NCBI GenBank assembly: GCA_916048095.2
Contig: OU696582.1
Span: 2,422,501 to 2,486,500 of the forward strand
Direction of reading: 5' to 3'
DNA: 64,000 nt
Source: Sacculina carcini
Lineage: Eukaryota > Arthropoda > Thecostraca > Sacculinidae
Shown: positions 10,850 through 23,476 of the stretch, in pieces
Numbering within the stretch: position 1 is the first letter of the stretch
Layout of the letters: every line of letters begins with the position of its first letter
The notes under the pieces: model-generated
Told to the model about the DNA's origin: nothing
Database searches by the model: none
The model's input: only the letters and a program-made list of their open reading frames with translations
Position numbers and translations under genes: made by a program

Positions 10850-11800
10850 CCGACATTGACAGTTCAGTTGCTTAGTCAAATGTCGGGTCTTTTGCTGATG
10901 ACACCAGAATTCAATGCGAAATTACGAGTTTCAATGACACTGTCAAACGAGAATAATACGAGCTTTAACGACACAAAATTTGAGGTGTTGAGATATGATA
11001 GCAGTGTTGGCGTAACAACAACCAACTACATAACTCCTGGTGGAACAGAAATAGACGAGAAGGAGACGGTTAAAGACCTCGTCATTTTCATAGCACAAGA
11101 TGCTAAATTCGGAGGGCATATAGCGCGTAAAGAAGTGCAGGATGAAGTTGGGCTGGATACTGCGTACGTTCGAGGACCGCAGCGAAACATCCATGTTGAC
11201 TCTATATGGATATCTGCTACACCCACTGCTGGAATACTGCTGTCAGCTATGGCATCTATGGAGGCAGACCGAAATAAAAATGATTGAAGGTATACAGCGG
11301 ACTTTTACGTATAGAATACTTTCTGTCAAAGAAAACTCAACATATACTAACTGCAAAGGCGACGCGAACGTTGTATCATATTGTATACATGAAAAATTAT
11401 AAAACACCGAGTTGTCAATGTATGCAAAGAAAATACGGCTATCATCACCAAAAAAAGACTCATCCACGCCTGATAATTGCGTGCATCCTCTCAAGAATTG
11501 CCGAGCGAGCTGGTCGCAATCACAACTAAACGACAACACAACCTGTTCAGCCATATCAGTGATTGGACCCAAACTGTACAATTCTCTGCCGAAACACACA
11601 CGTAATATATGCGGGGTGAACGTCGAAACTTTTAAACTGCTGATGAACGTCCCGAACCAGTCTACACTGGACGGCTACCATACAGAACCGGAGAGCAACT
11701 CCATAGACGACCAGCTGCGACATCTAAGACGAAACAGGGACCGTTCCTACGGTGGAACAGGCTTCGCCTCGTCCAGGGAGCCCATAGCTCCTTAACTATA
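10850..11800 (+). pseudogene. decayed LINE reverse transcriptase, C-terminal half (LINE-C)
   Basis: Frame fragments read F-A-D-D-T-like (10887-10905), then D-A-K-F-G-G-H-I, W-I-L-R-T-F, L-L-H-P-L-L-E-Y-C-C-Q-L-W, I-E-G-I-Q-R-T-F-T-Y-R-I and V-I-G-P-K-L-Y-N-S-L-P-K-H-x-R-N-I: the usual series after the RT palm in CR1/Jockey-group LINEs. Several frameshifts separate them. Confidence 0.75.
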
Positions 11801-11826
11801 TAATTATAGCTAACTATATAATTATA

Positions 11827-11960
11827 CTAGCGAAAAAGCACGAACTTCGTGCGGTTATTGTCGCTAGTAAATCAGCACTGCGTCTCGTAACCTCGTTGTC
11901 AATTTCATTTTGCAAGAAGTCTTACGTACGCATTGAACTTCATCGGGGTTTTATTGGTAT
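11827..11960 (-). mobile_element. Helitron-like 3' end
   Basis: On the minus strand a short hairpin around GCACGAAGTTCGTGC is followed about 5-9 nt later by CTAG and a host T. About 60 bp further in are homologous to the end of the element at 18150-18259. No 5' end was found, so it is truncated or too diverged. Confidence 0.45.
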
Positions 11961-12370
11961 ACCAGCTGTAAGCGGATATCAAGGTATTTAGTGGGTGGCA
12001 TGAATGCGTGTGTGTATGCCAGGTCATATCGCTCTTGCAAATATGATACCGTGACGTTACCGCATGGAATTTTCCAGCAATCACTCAACTGAATGCAGCG
12101 ATTCGTTTTGCTTCGCACTCTATCCGCCGCTGCGCACTGTGTGTGTGTGTGTGTGTGTAAGCGCGGTGCAGTGCATATGCTTATGGAATCTTGCTACACA
12201 TACACAATACGCCGTGCGCACGGTGTTAAGAAATGCATTGTGTGCACGATTCCTAGGAATTAGGCTGACGCGCACACGAACACGTGGCGGCGAGCGCACA
12301 TTGTGTGTGTGTGTATGTGTGTGTATGTGTGTGTGTGTGTGTACGATGGCGATACGGAGGTTGGAGCTAC

Positions 12371-15305
12371 TGCCGTATTAGCCAACGAACCATTTTGGCC
12401 AACCGCTCAGCGGACGATGTACGATGCGATGAATATCGATGAATATCGACGTTGGCTAAAATGGTACATGTTGTGAGTGCATCTGACAGTGGCGTATATC
12501 TAGTGACTGAAAATTAAGCGAGTGACCATCTTGGCCATTTTTTCCTCAGCTGTATGTAGTTCAGTGGCTTCCAAACTTTTGAAAGTTTTGAAAACATTCA
12601 AAGACGGATTGCCCAATCGTTCTATAGCCTTGACAATTTTCGCCCTTTTTGTGTAAAAATTTGATAACAAATTTTTCAAATGCTATTTTTGAGAGCCCTT
12701 TTGAACTGGATCATTACTTTATTATAAATTTCAGTGGTGTTTCCTTGTAAGGTTATGCACAGTAAGGTTCATTGCGGACACGTACATTTCCACGACTTAA
12801 TAATTCGACTGTGTGTGTGTGTATTCACATATATAGTATTTATTTTTTTGGCGAAGAAATGTTGTGTTATCCAGTTGTTATTGAGCTGAAATGGTGAGTT
12901 TTGATTAAGAGTATAAGGTAAGTACACCTTTGTAAGTATCCTTTATGAATAATATATGCATTTCAGCACATTTACACTTTATGCTAACATAAGCAACATG
13001 TTTCTGTACACCAGTGAGAGACGCGAATTCAAACTGTTGCTGCACAACACAAATGGTTCACAAGACGGTAAGAGATTTCATGCAGACAACTTCAGTTATG
13101 TGTTTTTATCATTATTAGTTCTTGCTGCACTGATAAGACATTGCGTAATAATTTTTGCACTGATATTTGCATGCCAGTGGTTGTGTGTTGGTGTGGGTGT
13201 GCATGTTTGTGAGATGGTGTCTGCCCGTCTCTTCTGCTCTTCTGCTCTTCTGCTTGTGTGCGTGAGGAAGTGTTTGTGTCTGTGACTGTACATGAATGTA
13301 CGTGAAAAAATATAGAAAAAAGAAAAAAAAATCGTATCAAAATGCGTTTGTTGTTGCTGTATTATTTTCTCTTTGTTTGATGCTAATGTTTTGCATGCCC
13401 GGTGTTGTTTTTGCTTTGTCTGTGTATTTTGCGTGCTAATATGGTAAAACACGCTCATTGTGTGTGTGTGTGTGTATGTTTGGGTGTGTTTGTGCTGTGT
13501 ATCTTTGTACGTGTCTATGTGTGTGTGCTGTGTATCTGTGTACGTGTCTTTGTTTGTATGTGTATGTCTGTTTGTGTATATGTGTATGTCTGTGGGTGTG
13601 TGTGTGTGTGTGCTTGTGTGTGTTGTTGTTTTGTGTGTATATATTGGCTGTTATGTTAGTTTTTGTTCAAGTGCTAGTTTTCCATTCATGTTGTGTGTTT
13701 CAATTTCTTCCATCAAAAGCAGGCCACAGCGAATAACGTGGCAGCTATGATACCCCCGCCTCTGAGCGGATAATACTTTCCATAGTGAAAGGGGGACCTG
13801 TAGCCATAGTGGACATGGTCAATGGTGGATTTCACACATTGAACACACCTTCTGAACATAATGTGCTAAAGTAACATAGTGCTAGAGATGCAGTGCTACT
13901 GTAGTGCTCAGTGGTGTATTTGTGTGCATGTGTGTCATTATGTCTAGCTGCTGACTGGTCTTGCGCTGTCTCGATGTCGCACGTATCACGACATGTATTG
14001 ACTGATCGGACGCTGTGAGAGTGGGTCCTCGTGCCTCTCTGTGTGTGTGACACGCACAGATGATTCGTACTAAGTCTCACATGCTAGTTTACATGTGTGT
14101 GAACTATGAACATACGTATGCACTAGCCACATCTTTTTGTGTGCACAGATCTACCGCCTGTGGCGATGGTGATGACAACATTGCATTGCAGCATTGCTGG
14201 TGCAAACCATCATACTGGATCTGAGGCGGTCAACCATTTCAAGCATAATGCGAGCATGAAGATCCGCGCACATGTGCGCTCTATGAGCCGTCATATGTGA
14301 ACTCATTATAATTGTCATATATGAACTCTACGCATTCTGTATCAATGAGGATTTGTATTTGATTTCTACGATGTGTAACTTGTTTTTTTATGTCCCAGAA
14401 CTGTGCAGAATGTTTGATGTGCGTGTCCCATAACTGATATGACTGTATTACCATTGTTGATCTTTGTACATTGTTACCATTGTTTTGAAACATCAAATTA
14501 TCGCGCGCCTCGCCTGTTATTCTTTGTGAATATTATATAATTGAAACATCGTTTATTTTTAAATACGCAAATCACGTCGCCAGTTGTTTATCTTACTGAC
14601 AATACATTTTGATACAGCACATATTGAGTGTAGTGTGATTGTTTCTATTCATGGTGCCTATGACTCGGTAAAATTAAGTTAGGTTTAATGCAGGACGAAT
14701 CGGATGGACGGATTGCAGTTTTTACTCGTAAAATCCATATTTAGTTTTACGTTCTTTCCTCTTATAACAGAAGAGCACATATAACACTCCTTGTTATAAC
14801 ACTTAATATGAAAAGAAACGTGAATAAAACATTAATTATGGAAATCAAAAGTGTATATGAATAAAACATCAAAAATGTATTAAGATATATACTTTGATAG
14901 AGATGGGGGTAATTAATCCCAAACAAAAGTGGGAAATAAAATATAATTGCCCATTATAAAGTATTCTCATTTTCCCATATAAAGTGGGAAATAAAATATA
15001 ATAAAATATAATTATGAAATAACTATGCCAAACAAAAGTGGAAATTCAATTTATTTCAGTCTGTACAATTGTAGTGGTTACGCTTAATCGTTCAAGTTTG
15101 GAAGCCACTGAACTACATACAGCTGAGGAAAGATTGGCCAAGATGGTCACTCGCTTAACTTTCAGTAACTAGATACGCCACTGTCAGATGCACTCACGAC
15201 ATGTACCATTTTGGCCAACGTCGATATTCATCGATATTCATCGCATCGTACTTCGTCCGCTGAGTGTTTGGCCAAAGTGGTTCGTTGGCTAAAACGGTCG
15301 TAACC
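12371..15305. mobile_element. 2.9 kb DNA element with ~205 bp terminal inverted repeats
   Basis: 12371-12580 and the reverse complement of 15095-15305 match closely. Both start near TTAGCCAACGAACCA and continue through TACGATGCGATGAATATCGA to CTGTATGTAGTTCAGTGGCT. No transposase frame was recognised between them. The interior holds GT repeats, AT-rich sequence and a 66-nt structured motif at 13740-13805. Probably a non-autonomous foldback/DNA transposon. The exact termini and target-site duplication are uncertain. Confidence 0.7.
13740..13805 (+). ncRNA. 66-nt structured motif, copy outside the tandem array
   Basis: Same 66-nt module as at 50150-50215 and 58357-58422. The paired segments CCGC/GCGG, CTTTC/GAAAG and CCC/GGG are conserved, while the two hairpin loops and a few adjacent bases differ. 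The TATA-like sequence upstream is degraded here. Confidence 0.45.
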
Positions 15306-15855
15306 CCCGGAGGTTAAAGGCTAAAAGTTAAAAGCGAGGTTAAATGACAAGTGCTACACGAAAATAAGCCGAAGCTATCAAGTAAGCACGCGCTACAACT
15401 TGTATGCCCTTGTGTATGTTTCCCTTGTGAGCGTAATCACAGCTTATGTGAATGCACCTCTATCTCTCTCTCTATGACACTATCTCTCGTCCTGAAAATC
15501 ACGTGCTACCTCCTGTCCAAGTAAATGAAAACTGACAAGTATAATAGTGCAGTATCGAGTATAGAGAGCCCCAACGTCGTACTATCCCACGCTCCATGTG
15601 TTCAATTTTAACAGCAAAATATTGAGCTCTGTTGATCTTCAGGCCTGATATTCCATTCGTTGTCCAGCCTCGTCAGCATGAGACAAGAAAAATAATAGAA
15701 AAGTAACCCAATAACAAAAAGTGACCTAACGATGAAAAAGTAATTCTGGGGTAACCTGAAAACTTTTTTAATAATTATAGTAGACAACTTTTGTGTTGTT
15801 TAGGTATATTATGCAAAAGTGGCATTTAGGTGACAAATTATAGGTTAAAGGTTAA

Positions 15856-16076
15856 AATCCTCAAGTGACAGATACCACACAGGAAGAAGTCGAAGCTGAT
15901 GAATACAGGTGCAGCTCGCTGTCACCGCAGAACTGACCATATCCACGCTATGGACCACAAGAACAGAAGACGTATTAGAAAGGGCCACCTCACCAGAATG
16001 CATGACACAACTCATGACTGATATCTGGTACCATTGACTGCTGGGTGGACAGCGCTTGTTGGATTATATAATTAAT
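15856..16076 (-). repeat. Val-tRNA-derived SINE, copy 3, head truncated
   Basis: Body matches copies 1, 2 and 4 but the tRNA-like head is missing, replaced by AT-rich sequence. A separate short piece of the SINE tail is at 15308-15380. Confidence 0.65.
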
Positions 16077-17138
16077 TAACTTCATTAACTTTTGGCATTT
16101 CAAATAATGATCTAGTTGGGCCCCTCGTCTTAACAGTTCTCGATCCGCCACTGTGCTAGTGACTTATCGTTATTTCTTGATTGCGTGAGTAATGACGTTC
16201 AATGGCGTGCAACAATGTGTGTTCAAGCGAAGCAACCGTGCTGTAGAACGTCAGTGTGACTTCAACAACCACTCGGGTCGGTTGCATCCAGCCATGCTTT
16301 CCTTCGAGAAAGGCTGCATGATAGCCGCGGTAAGATATTATAGCCACAACACATTTCGTTTGCAATATATATATAAATATATCGGTTTCTTTTTATCGCA
16401 ACAATATTTGTTCTCTCTTTATCTTCTCAATTCTACCCCTGATTTCGTTTGTATTGTTTTTGATCGTCTCCTAACTTATCAGAGTTGTATTATGTGAATG
16501 TTAATGTATATGCATGTGTGTATATCAATTATTATGGCATATACCTTGGATTAAGGCATTATTTGTTATTTTATACAAAAAAAACATTATGACATATTTT
16601 TGAGAAAGAAAATGATCTCTCATATCTGTCGCCCAAACACTGGTCCCATATGTCCTTGTGTGTGCGTATGTGTATCAGTGCATGCCAATTAATAATGTTT
16701 GCTCTTGGTGATATCGCAGTTTGTTCTTGCCGCACTTGCCGGTACTTTAACCTTGGTTCGCATGGGCATTGCGATCTACAATATGTCTCGTTGACCATAT
16801 GATGAGTGAGCATTCAACGCGACTGACGACCGACGCCAAATAATTCCTCTACGGCTACGTGGAATTCCTTCACGTGAGTGTTCTACTAAGTCTATCACTC
16901 TCGTTGCAAACTCAGTCTACACAAAATAAGAAGGAAATATGAGGCGAAATGAAACACTAAATAAATTCTGCCTGTGAAAACATGTTTCGAGTTAAGATGA
17001 AAATATGTTGGAACATTTACATTCTAGCGTTCAGAAGCTCGATATTTTAGCTCGACAAATTTTAGCATCAATAACGCCAGACATTTCCTGGGTGGAACGA
17101 TTGCGAAAAACAGTTGAGCAAATGTGAATTAACATTAA

Positions 17139-18259
17139 TCTATAATAATAAAGCTCAACGTACATGTGTGAGTGAGTGAGTGAGTGAGTGTGTGTGCAGA
17201 ACGGCACATTGGTGTATATGGGTGTGTGTGTCTGTGTGTCGATATGCCATGACTCACGTGCATTGCAGCGAGCGTTTGCAAATGCCCAGTGGCGTGCAGA
17301 GTGCGTAGTAAAACAGTGTTTAAATAAGTACATTGTCGTGCATGTGCGTGTTCCACAGGCGTTTTTCGAGTGGGTATGTGTAGCTTACCAATATTGTAAT
17401 TGTAATTAACATATATTTTTCTACTGGTGTTTGTTTTTCACCATTATTCTACACACTGCGCCATTCAGTTGAGCGATTGCTAGAAACGCCCATGCGAGAT
17501 TGCCACCTCAGGCACACACACACTCACATACACACTGACATACATGCACACACACACACATACACACTGACATAGATGCACACACACACACATACACATA
17601 CAGGTACACGTACACACACACACACACATACATACAAAGTGTACAGAACGGCACACTGATGTATATATTGGTGTGTGTGTCTGTGTGTCGATATACCATG
17701 ACTCACGTGCATTGCAGCGAGCGTTTGCAAATGCACAGTGGCGTGCAGAGTGCGTAGTAAAACGGAGTGTTTAATTAAGTGCATCGTCGTGCATGTGCGT
17801 GTTCCAGAAGCGTTTTTCAAGTGTATATGTGTAGCTTACCAATATTGTAATTGTAATTATCATATATTTTTCTATTGGTGTTTGTTTTTTACCTTTATTC
17901 TACACACTTTTGCCATTCAGTTGAGCGATTGCTAGAAACTTCCCTGCCAGATTGCCACCACATCTTTTCTGCGAACTGTTCTTGCATAATTTTGCAATTC
18001 TATTGCAATTTTCGCCTATTGCTTCAGCATCTATCGCTATTCACCGCTTGCTGTGGTGTTGCAACATCCTTGCGACACCATTTGTTTGCATTGGCCTTGA
18101 CGTTTGCTTCAAGTGCATTATCATCATATTTGCATTGCTATCCCAGACAAAACTCAAGGCGACCGCTTCACTTACAATACTACAAACGAAGCTACGAGAC
18201 GCACGTAGTGCGGATCTACTAGCGACCATAACCGCACGAAGTGCGGAACTTGTCGCTAG
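17139..18259 (+). mobile_element. non-autonomous Helitron-like element with internal duplication
   Basis: The left end is TCTATAATAATAAAG preceded by A. The right end is CTAG followed by T. Nine bases before the CTAG lies a 6-bp hairpin (CCGCAC-GAA-GTGCGG). 5'-TC, a 3' hairpin plus CTAG, and insertion between A and T are Helitron hallmarks. Inside, about 320 bp starting at 17197 is repeated at 17640 with a period near 443 bp; the first copies are separated by CA repeats. No Rep/helicase frame is present. Confidence 0.5.
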
Positions 18260-19376
18260 TGTTGTAATAAAATGATACAAATCGTTTTGAATTATAAGTT
18301 TTTTAACTGTTACGAGTTCGTTTCTGGAACAAATCAACGCAGTAGCTCGACACCGTACTGTATAAATGTGTGTGTTTTTGTGTGTGTGTGTGTGTGTATG
18401 TTTGTATTTCAACAGGTGGAATATACGTATCTACTCGAGATGATTATATTGTATGAACAATTTCTGCCCCAATGTGGATTTCACTGGCAATATTACGACT
18501 TCAGACAAAAATGTCACTACTAATTTGCATATAACTGCAATATTTCGCATATTTGACGCATGAAAAGTGATGCATGTATGAATGTTATTCTTCACGTTGG
18601 AAAAAATGCTTAGACAAACATAAGGACATGTTTTCAGTATAATGTTTCACATACGGACATGTTTTCATACGTTTACGAATACTGGTTTTCAACGTCTCAA
18701 AATTGTATTTGTATTTTTAATAAACGTGACACGTATGAAAAAACTCCCCCAGCAATAAACTATCATGGTGAGCGTGCAGCCATTATTATTATTATTGATT
18801 ACAGGAAAATCCAGTAGCATGGGAAGGATGCAAGCACTATTACCACCCTGCGACGGCCCCCATGTACCGGAAGCGACCAAAAGATATAGATAGTTTGAGG
18901 AAAACGATTTTAATTAGTATGTGAACCCAAGCACAACCCAGTTGACTTAAACAGGCGTTCTCAGGTTGAATAACAAATAATGAAGGCCAGTTGCAATGCA
19001 GTGATGCAATAAATGTTGCAAGTAGCGACCGACCACAGACCGAGGGCTCTCCACGGTATTAAGCGAAACTTACAACATTGATTGAAACAGTGAATTATCG
19101 GCTGTTTAATCTGAGAAAACTGACCGCATTGATTCTTCTAGTATTATTATGAATAGATGATCATGATCTCTTACACTCAAGATCAAAAGATCATGATAAC
19201 ATTCATAACTTGGTTTAAAACACCGCATATCATATGAGTGATACTGCGAACAACTGCGAAATAGAATGTGTCTGAATATAGGTTATTTACTTACTTATTC
19301 CATATGGTGACATTCAAAGACGGTGGGGCAGCCAAAAAAATTGTTTGTTTTCCAAACAAATTTCACACACGTTGAT

Positions 19377-19378
<2 letters not shown>

Positions 19379-19418
<40 letters not shown>

Positions 19419-19428
19419 TGTGTGTGTG

Positions 19429-19467
<39 letters not shown>
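19379..19467. repeat. (GT)n microsatellite
   Basis: About 44 GT units with two single-base interruptions. Confidence 0.96.
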
Positions 19468-19468
<1 letters not shown>

Positions 19469-20338
19469 GGCCGGACCTGCGGTGTGCCAGCCGGGGCCGT
19501 GACAGACTTTGCCTATGCAAAATTACACGCCAACATAGCCTTCTCCACTGATGTGTAAATATGCTCTATGTGTCAGATTAGATGAGACATACGTACGAAG
19601 TTTTCCACTGTAAATTCGGACATGTGATGATATTTCTATATTGGTGAACTATAGTAGAGTAGTGGGTATTTGTAAATGATATTTCGAGAGTGTTTCGTGG
19701 AATACAATCACCGTTGGCGGAGAAAATTTGAGATAATAAGAGAAGCAAACACAAAGTGGTACAATAAGAGAGAAAAATACACAATAAAAAACAAACAAAA
19801 TAAGAAAAAGAACAATAATAGACAAGATATAAAAGCGGGAAATGAGAATATGCGATAAGAACTCAAATAAGAGAAACAAATACTGATACTAAAATCCTGA
19901 AATAAAACAAACCAAAGTCAGAAAGAGTAGAGAAAGAAAAAGCACCAGATATTAATAAATTTGTGAATGATTTCACTTGTTGATTGCGTGGATGTCGTTC
20001 TGCATATTTTTCCTGGTTGAGTTTTTTGGTGTCGCTTGTGATGTTCTTCACATACTAACTTAACTCAAACTATATACATCTTTTGGGCGCTTCCAGTACA
20101 TGGGGCCACCGCAGGGTGTTAATTATCATATTTGGTGGTAATAGTGCTTGCACTCTTCCCATGTCGCTGAATTTTCCTGTGATTAATAATAATTAAGCAA
20201 CACTAACAGAAAGTTGATAATGCAATTGAGAAAAAACATTTATAAAGAAAGAAAAAACTGAAAAAACGTGGAGATATAAAAAGCATACCACATAGGAAAA
20301 ACGATAAGATAACCAACACATATCAAAGCTGTACTCAC

Positions 20339-20627
20339 CAAAGTGATAGATCTGCACGTAATTGAGATAGCCATAGACGGGCGAGTGGCCAAACAGCACC
20401 AGCATGCGGTCATCGTCTGTGATAACGGCTGTATGGCCAGCCGTGGGCAGCGGGCCGCAAACGCGTCGCAAACAGCCGTGTGGCTTCACGTGCAGCCGTT
20501 CCCAGTGGCGTGTGCTGGTGTCGAGTGCCCACAGCTCGCCGCTAACTCCGCCATTGCCTCCTCTGACGCCGCCCCTGACGCCGGCGACGCCGTGAGATAA
20601 TGCGCCGCCGTACATGTAGATGTTGTC
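20339..20627 (-). CDS. Atrn: attractin-like exon 7: Kelch repeats 2-3
   Basis: Begins DNIYMYGG, then a glycine-rich loop (VRGGVRGGNGGVSG) and ELWALDTSTRHWERL. It then reads A-G-H-T-A-V-I and MLVLFGHSPVYGYLNYVQ; attractin has the same F-G-H-x-P-L/V-Y-G-Y sequence. The acceptor CGGCAG has no adjacent microsatellite. The donor is GTGAGT. It starts in phase 0 and ends in phase 1. Confidence 0.9.
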
Positions 20628-20779
20628 CTGCCGACGCGCGTGCGACAATAACGATGAAATGTGACGTGGTGAAATCAGGGATACTCATATACATTCATTC
20701 AAGTATTTGTCCAGCATATAAGGAGTATTATAAAATGCGATGAAATTAAAACTGAAAATGATTCAATAAAAACTGAAGA

Positions 20780-21042
20780 CACTGGCGGATACAGAGGGGG
20801 GGAGATCAGGGGGCTGAAGCCCCCAAAATGTTTCCATCAACTCCTCATAACTACGAGAAGTAGAAGTTTACTAAAAAGAGGTGAATGAAAAATATTGTTG
20901 AGTAGAATTTGTTGATATAAGCCTTGTAGCAAAGACGTTGCGTAGTGATGCATGTACTTGACTGATCGCTCCCAAAATTCAGCCCCCCATAGTTAATTCA
21001 GCCCCCCCCCCCAAAAAAAAATTCAATCTGGATCCGCCACTG
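20780..21042. mobile_element. hAT-type MITE with 8-bp target-site duplication
   Basis: Ends CACTGGCGGATACAG and, inverted, CAGTGGCGGATCCAG. They are flanked by ACTGAAGA (20772-20779) and ACTGGAGA (21043-21050), seven of eight matching. C-rich and G-rich runs inside and no coding potential. Confidence 0.75.
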
Positions 21043-21289
21043 ACTGGAGACGAGGAAAAATTTGGTTGAAGATAATTTACCACAATCCCGTTGGATAATA
21101 AAAGTTTCAAGAATAACACATACAAATAAAATATAGCATAGGTCGTGGAGACAAGAATGAAAGGAGAAGCTGACAACTGACTGAAAAACAAAATCAATCA
21201 GCGAAACAGAACAACTTGCTTGCTCTTCACATCAGCAGGCAAAGCCCAAAACAATGACAGTATATTCCGAGGAAGAGTAGAGAGCAGAT

Positions 21290-21800
21290 AGAGAGAGAGA
21301 GAGAGAACAATGAATCAAGAAAAAACAATAGATCAAGCGAGATAAAGTAATGGATCAAATGAGAAGCAATGGATCAAGGGAATAATGGATAAAAAAAACA
21401 ATGGATCAAAAGAAAACAATGTATCCAGAGAAACAATAGATCAAGAGATCAAGAGAGAAAATAATGGATCAAATGAGAACCAATGGATCAAACGAGGATC
21501 AATGGATCAAGTGAAAATCAATGGATCAATACAGAGAAAGTAATGGATCAAATACGAAGCAATGGATCAAGGAAATAATTAATCAACATAAAACAATAGA
21601 TCAAGAGGAAACAATGGATCAAATGAGAACGATAGAGAACAATGGATCAAATGAGAAACAATGGATAAAATGAGAAGCGATGGATCAAGAGAAAATAATG
21701 CATAAAATGAGAAAGATAGAAAGCAATGGATAAAATGAGAAACAACAGATTAAGAGCGAACAATGGATCAAGGGAGAGAGCAAAATGGATCAAATGAAAT
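21290..21800. repeat. minisatellite based on AATGGATCAA(A/G)NGAGAA
   Basis: About 500 bp of degenerate 15-20 bp units containing ATGGATCAA. It lies next to exon 6 on the 3' side (transcript sense). Confidence 0.85.
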
Positions 21801-21820
21801 GGCCATCAAGAGATACGCAC

Positions 21821-21900
21821 CCCACGCAACACGGCTGAATGACCGTAGCGACGACTGGGCTGCATAGCGCTGCGAGTGTGATACGGCTCCCACACACCAC
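21821..21900 (-). CDS. Atrn: attractin-like exon 6: Kelch repeat 1-2 junction
   Basis: An 80-nt exon encoding WEPYHTRSAMQPSRRYGHSAV, with the Kelch R-Y-G-H-S-A motif. Acceptor GTGCAG, donor GTGCGT. It completes a Gly codon from exon 5 and ends in phase 0. Too short and repeat-flanked to be found as an ORF; supported by phase and by homology to the attractin Kelch series. Confidence 0.82.
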
Positions 21901-21904
21901 CTGC

Positions 21905-22300
21905 ACACACAAACAAACATAATCACTCTCCCGTACACTCAATCACTCACTCACTCCTTCCCCAACTCATTCAATCAATCACTCCGTCCCAAGCTCACGT
22001 ACTCCAACACTCAATCACTCGTTCCTTCCCAAACTCGCCCACTCAATGCTTTACAAACACATTCACTCTCCCATTAAATCACTCAATCAATCACACACTC
22101 GTTCCCTAACTCACATACTCTTTCACTCACACACACACTCTTTCACTCACTCACACACTATTTCCCTAACTCACACACTCTTTCCCTAACTCACACACTC
22201 TTTCCCTCACTCACACACTTTTTCACTCACTCACACACACACTATTTCACTCGCTCACACACTCTTTCACTCACTCACATACTCTTTCATCCCCCTGCTC
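21905..22300. repeat. (ACTC)n/(ACAC)n imperfect repeat
   Basis: Repeated CACTCACTCACACACTCTTTC units fill the short intron between exons 5 and 6. Confidence 0.9.
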
Positions 22301-22308
22301 TCACTCAC

Positions 22309-22482
22309 CGTTGATGTCGTATTTGACGACAAAGTCGCCATCGACAAACATCTCGCCGCCCAGCAGATACACAGCGTCGCCCTTCACTACTGCCGCGTGA
22401 GAAGCTCGGCCCGGCGGTGCGTAGCCCGCTGTATGCACGGTGCTCCAGTGACTGAGGTGCTCACGCTGCGAACAATCCACTC
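22309..22482 (-). CDS. Atrn: attractin-like exon 5: end of EGF 2 and Kelch repeat 1
   Basis: Starts by completing GVDC, the last cysteine of EGF 2. It then reads H-W-S-T-V and PPGRASHAAVVKGDAVYLLGGE, the first Kelch repeat (attractin: R-A-S-H-K-A-V-V...V-V-G-G). The acceptor TAG directly abuts a (GT)n run. Donor GTGAGT. Phase 1 at both ends. Confidence 0.88.
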
Positions 22483-22649
22483 CTACACACACACACACAC
22501 ACACGCACACACACGCACACACATTGAATTCATGTTGGTAGTTTATATAGCTGCCGTAAAATCAATATATGAGCGGCATGCCGTTCAATTTTTCAAACAT
22601 TCCCTCATAGTATCGTTCAATTAGATGGTACCGCTCTAAAGGTTAAAGG

Positions 22650-22930
22650 CCTCTAGTGACAGCTGCCTCAAGTGACAGCTGCTACACGGGAAGAAGCCGA
22701 AGCTTATAAACACACACAGGTGTGCCCCGTGCAGCTCGCTACCACCGCAGATCCGATCCTCTCCACGCTATGGCGCCACAAGGACGGTAGACATGTCAGA
22801 AAGTTTCTCCAGAATGCACGGCACAACACACGACTGATGCATGATACCATTTACTGCTGGGTGAACAGGGGCTGTTGGAACATGTAATTCGCTCAAAGAA
22901 ACTATCCTCCGCCGGGATGCGAACCTTCGA
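22650..22930 (-). repeat. Val-tRNA-derived SINE, copy 4
   Basis: Same body as the other copies, with a duplicated tail segment (AGTGACAGCTGC twice) at its left end and a decayed head. Confidence 0.7.
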
Positions 22931-22989
22931 ATGGGATTCTATTCGAATATTTCGGGTAGAGGGGATAGGATAGGAGACAGCTGCATTAA

Positions 22990-23150
22990 TCCAAGGGGGT
23001 GCCAACCTTGTTGGATTATCGTTCCCCCCTTGGTGTGACAGTACAGGGAGGGAAGAAGCAGAGGGTCCGCTTTTAGTCGCCTCTTACACGACACGCCGCG
23101 GGTACGGCGGCAGTATTCTCATCCCCTGACCGCAGGGTCAAACAGATAGC
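22990..23150. repeat. dispersed TTTAGTCGCCTCTTAC-type repeat fragment
   Basis: Contains CGCTTTTAGTCGCCTCTTACACGAC and CGGCGGCAGTATTCTCATCCCC, a word combination I recognise as widespread in invertebrate SINE-like repeats. The family is not named. Confidence 0.4.
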
Positions 23151-23311
23151 GTATGCATATATATTTAACAAAAGGTACGTATGCAGGGTGATTACTGGTA
23201 ATTAAACATAAATTCACTAATACAAATCATGTGATATATACATACAGGTATTATTCTTTCATATTTATATTTTCCTGTAACGTCTATATACTGTTCCTAG
23301 AAGGATACAGT

Positions 23312-23313
23312 GG

Positions 23314-23392
<79 letters not shown>
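23312..23392. repeat. (GT)n microsatellite
   Basis: About 37 GT units in the intron between exons 4 and 5. Confidence 0.96.
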
Positions 23393-23476
23393 CATGTGTG
23401 TTTAACGAGAAAAATATCCACTTGAAAAGGCACAGATACTGAAAATGGAAATACAACATAATACAATACAATAAAC

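Larger units (their letters stand above)
10349..20338. other. intron 7, about 10 kb, transposon-filled
   Basis: The largest intron. It contains LINE-C (10850-11800), a Helitron 3' end (near 11827), a long-TIR element (12371-15305), a SINE copy (15856-16076), a Helitron-like element (17139-18259) and a (GT)n tract (19379-19467). Stretches 16080-17130, 18270-19370 and 19470-20330 show no gene or element that I can name. Confidence 0.7.

Noticed and set aside
12956..13285. Transposase frame inside the long-TIR element
   Set aside because: The open frame is AT- and GT-repeat derived and has no transposase motif.
21290..22300. CRISPR-like array of regular repeats
   Set aside because: Units are degenerate, with no constant spacer length, and the context is eukaryotic: it is minisatellite and microsatellite DNA.
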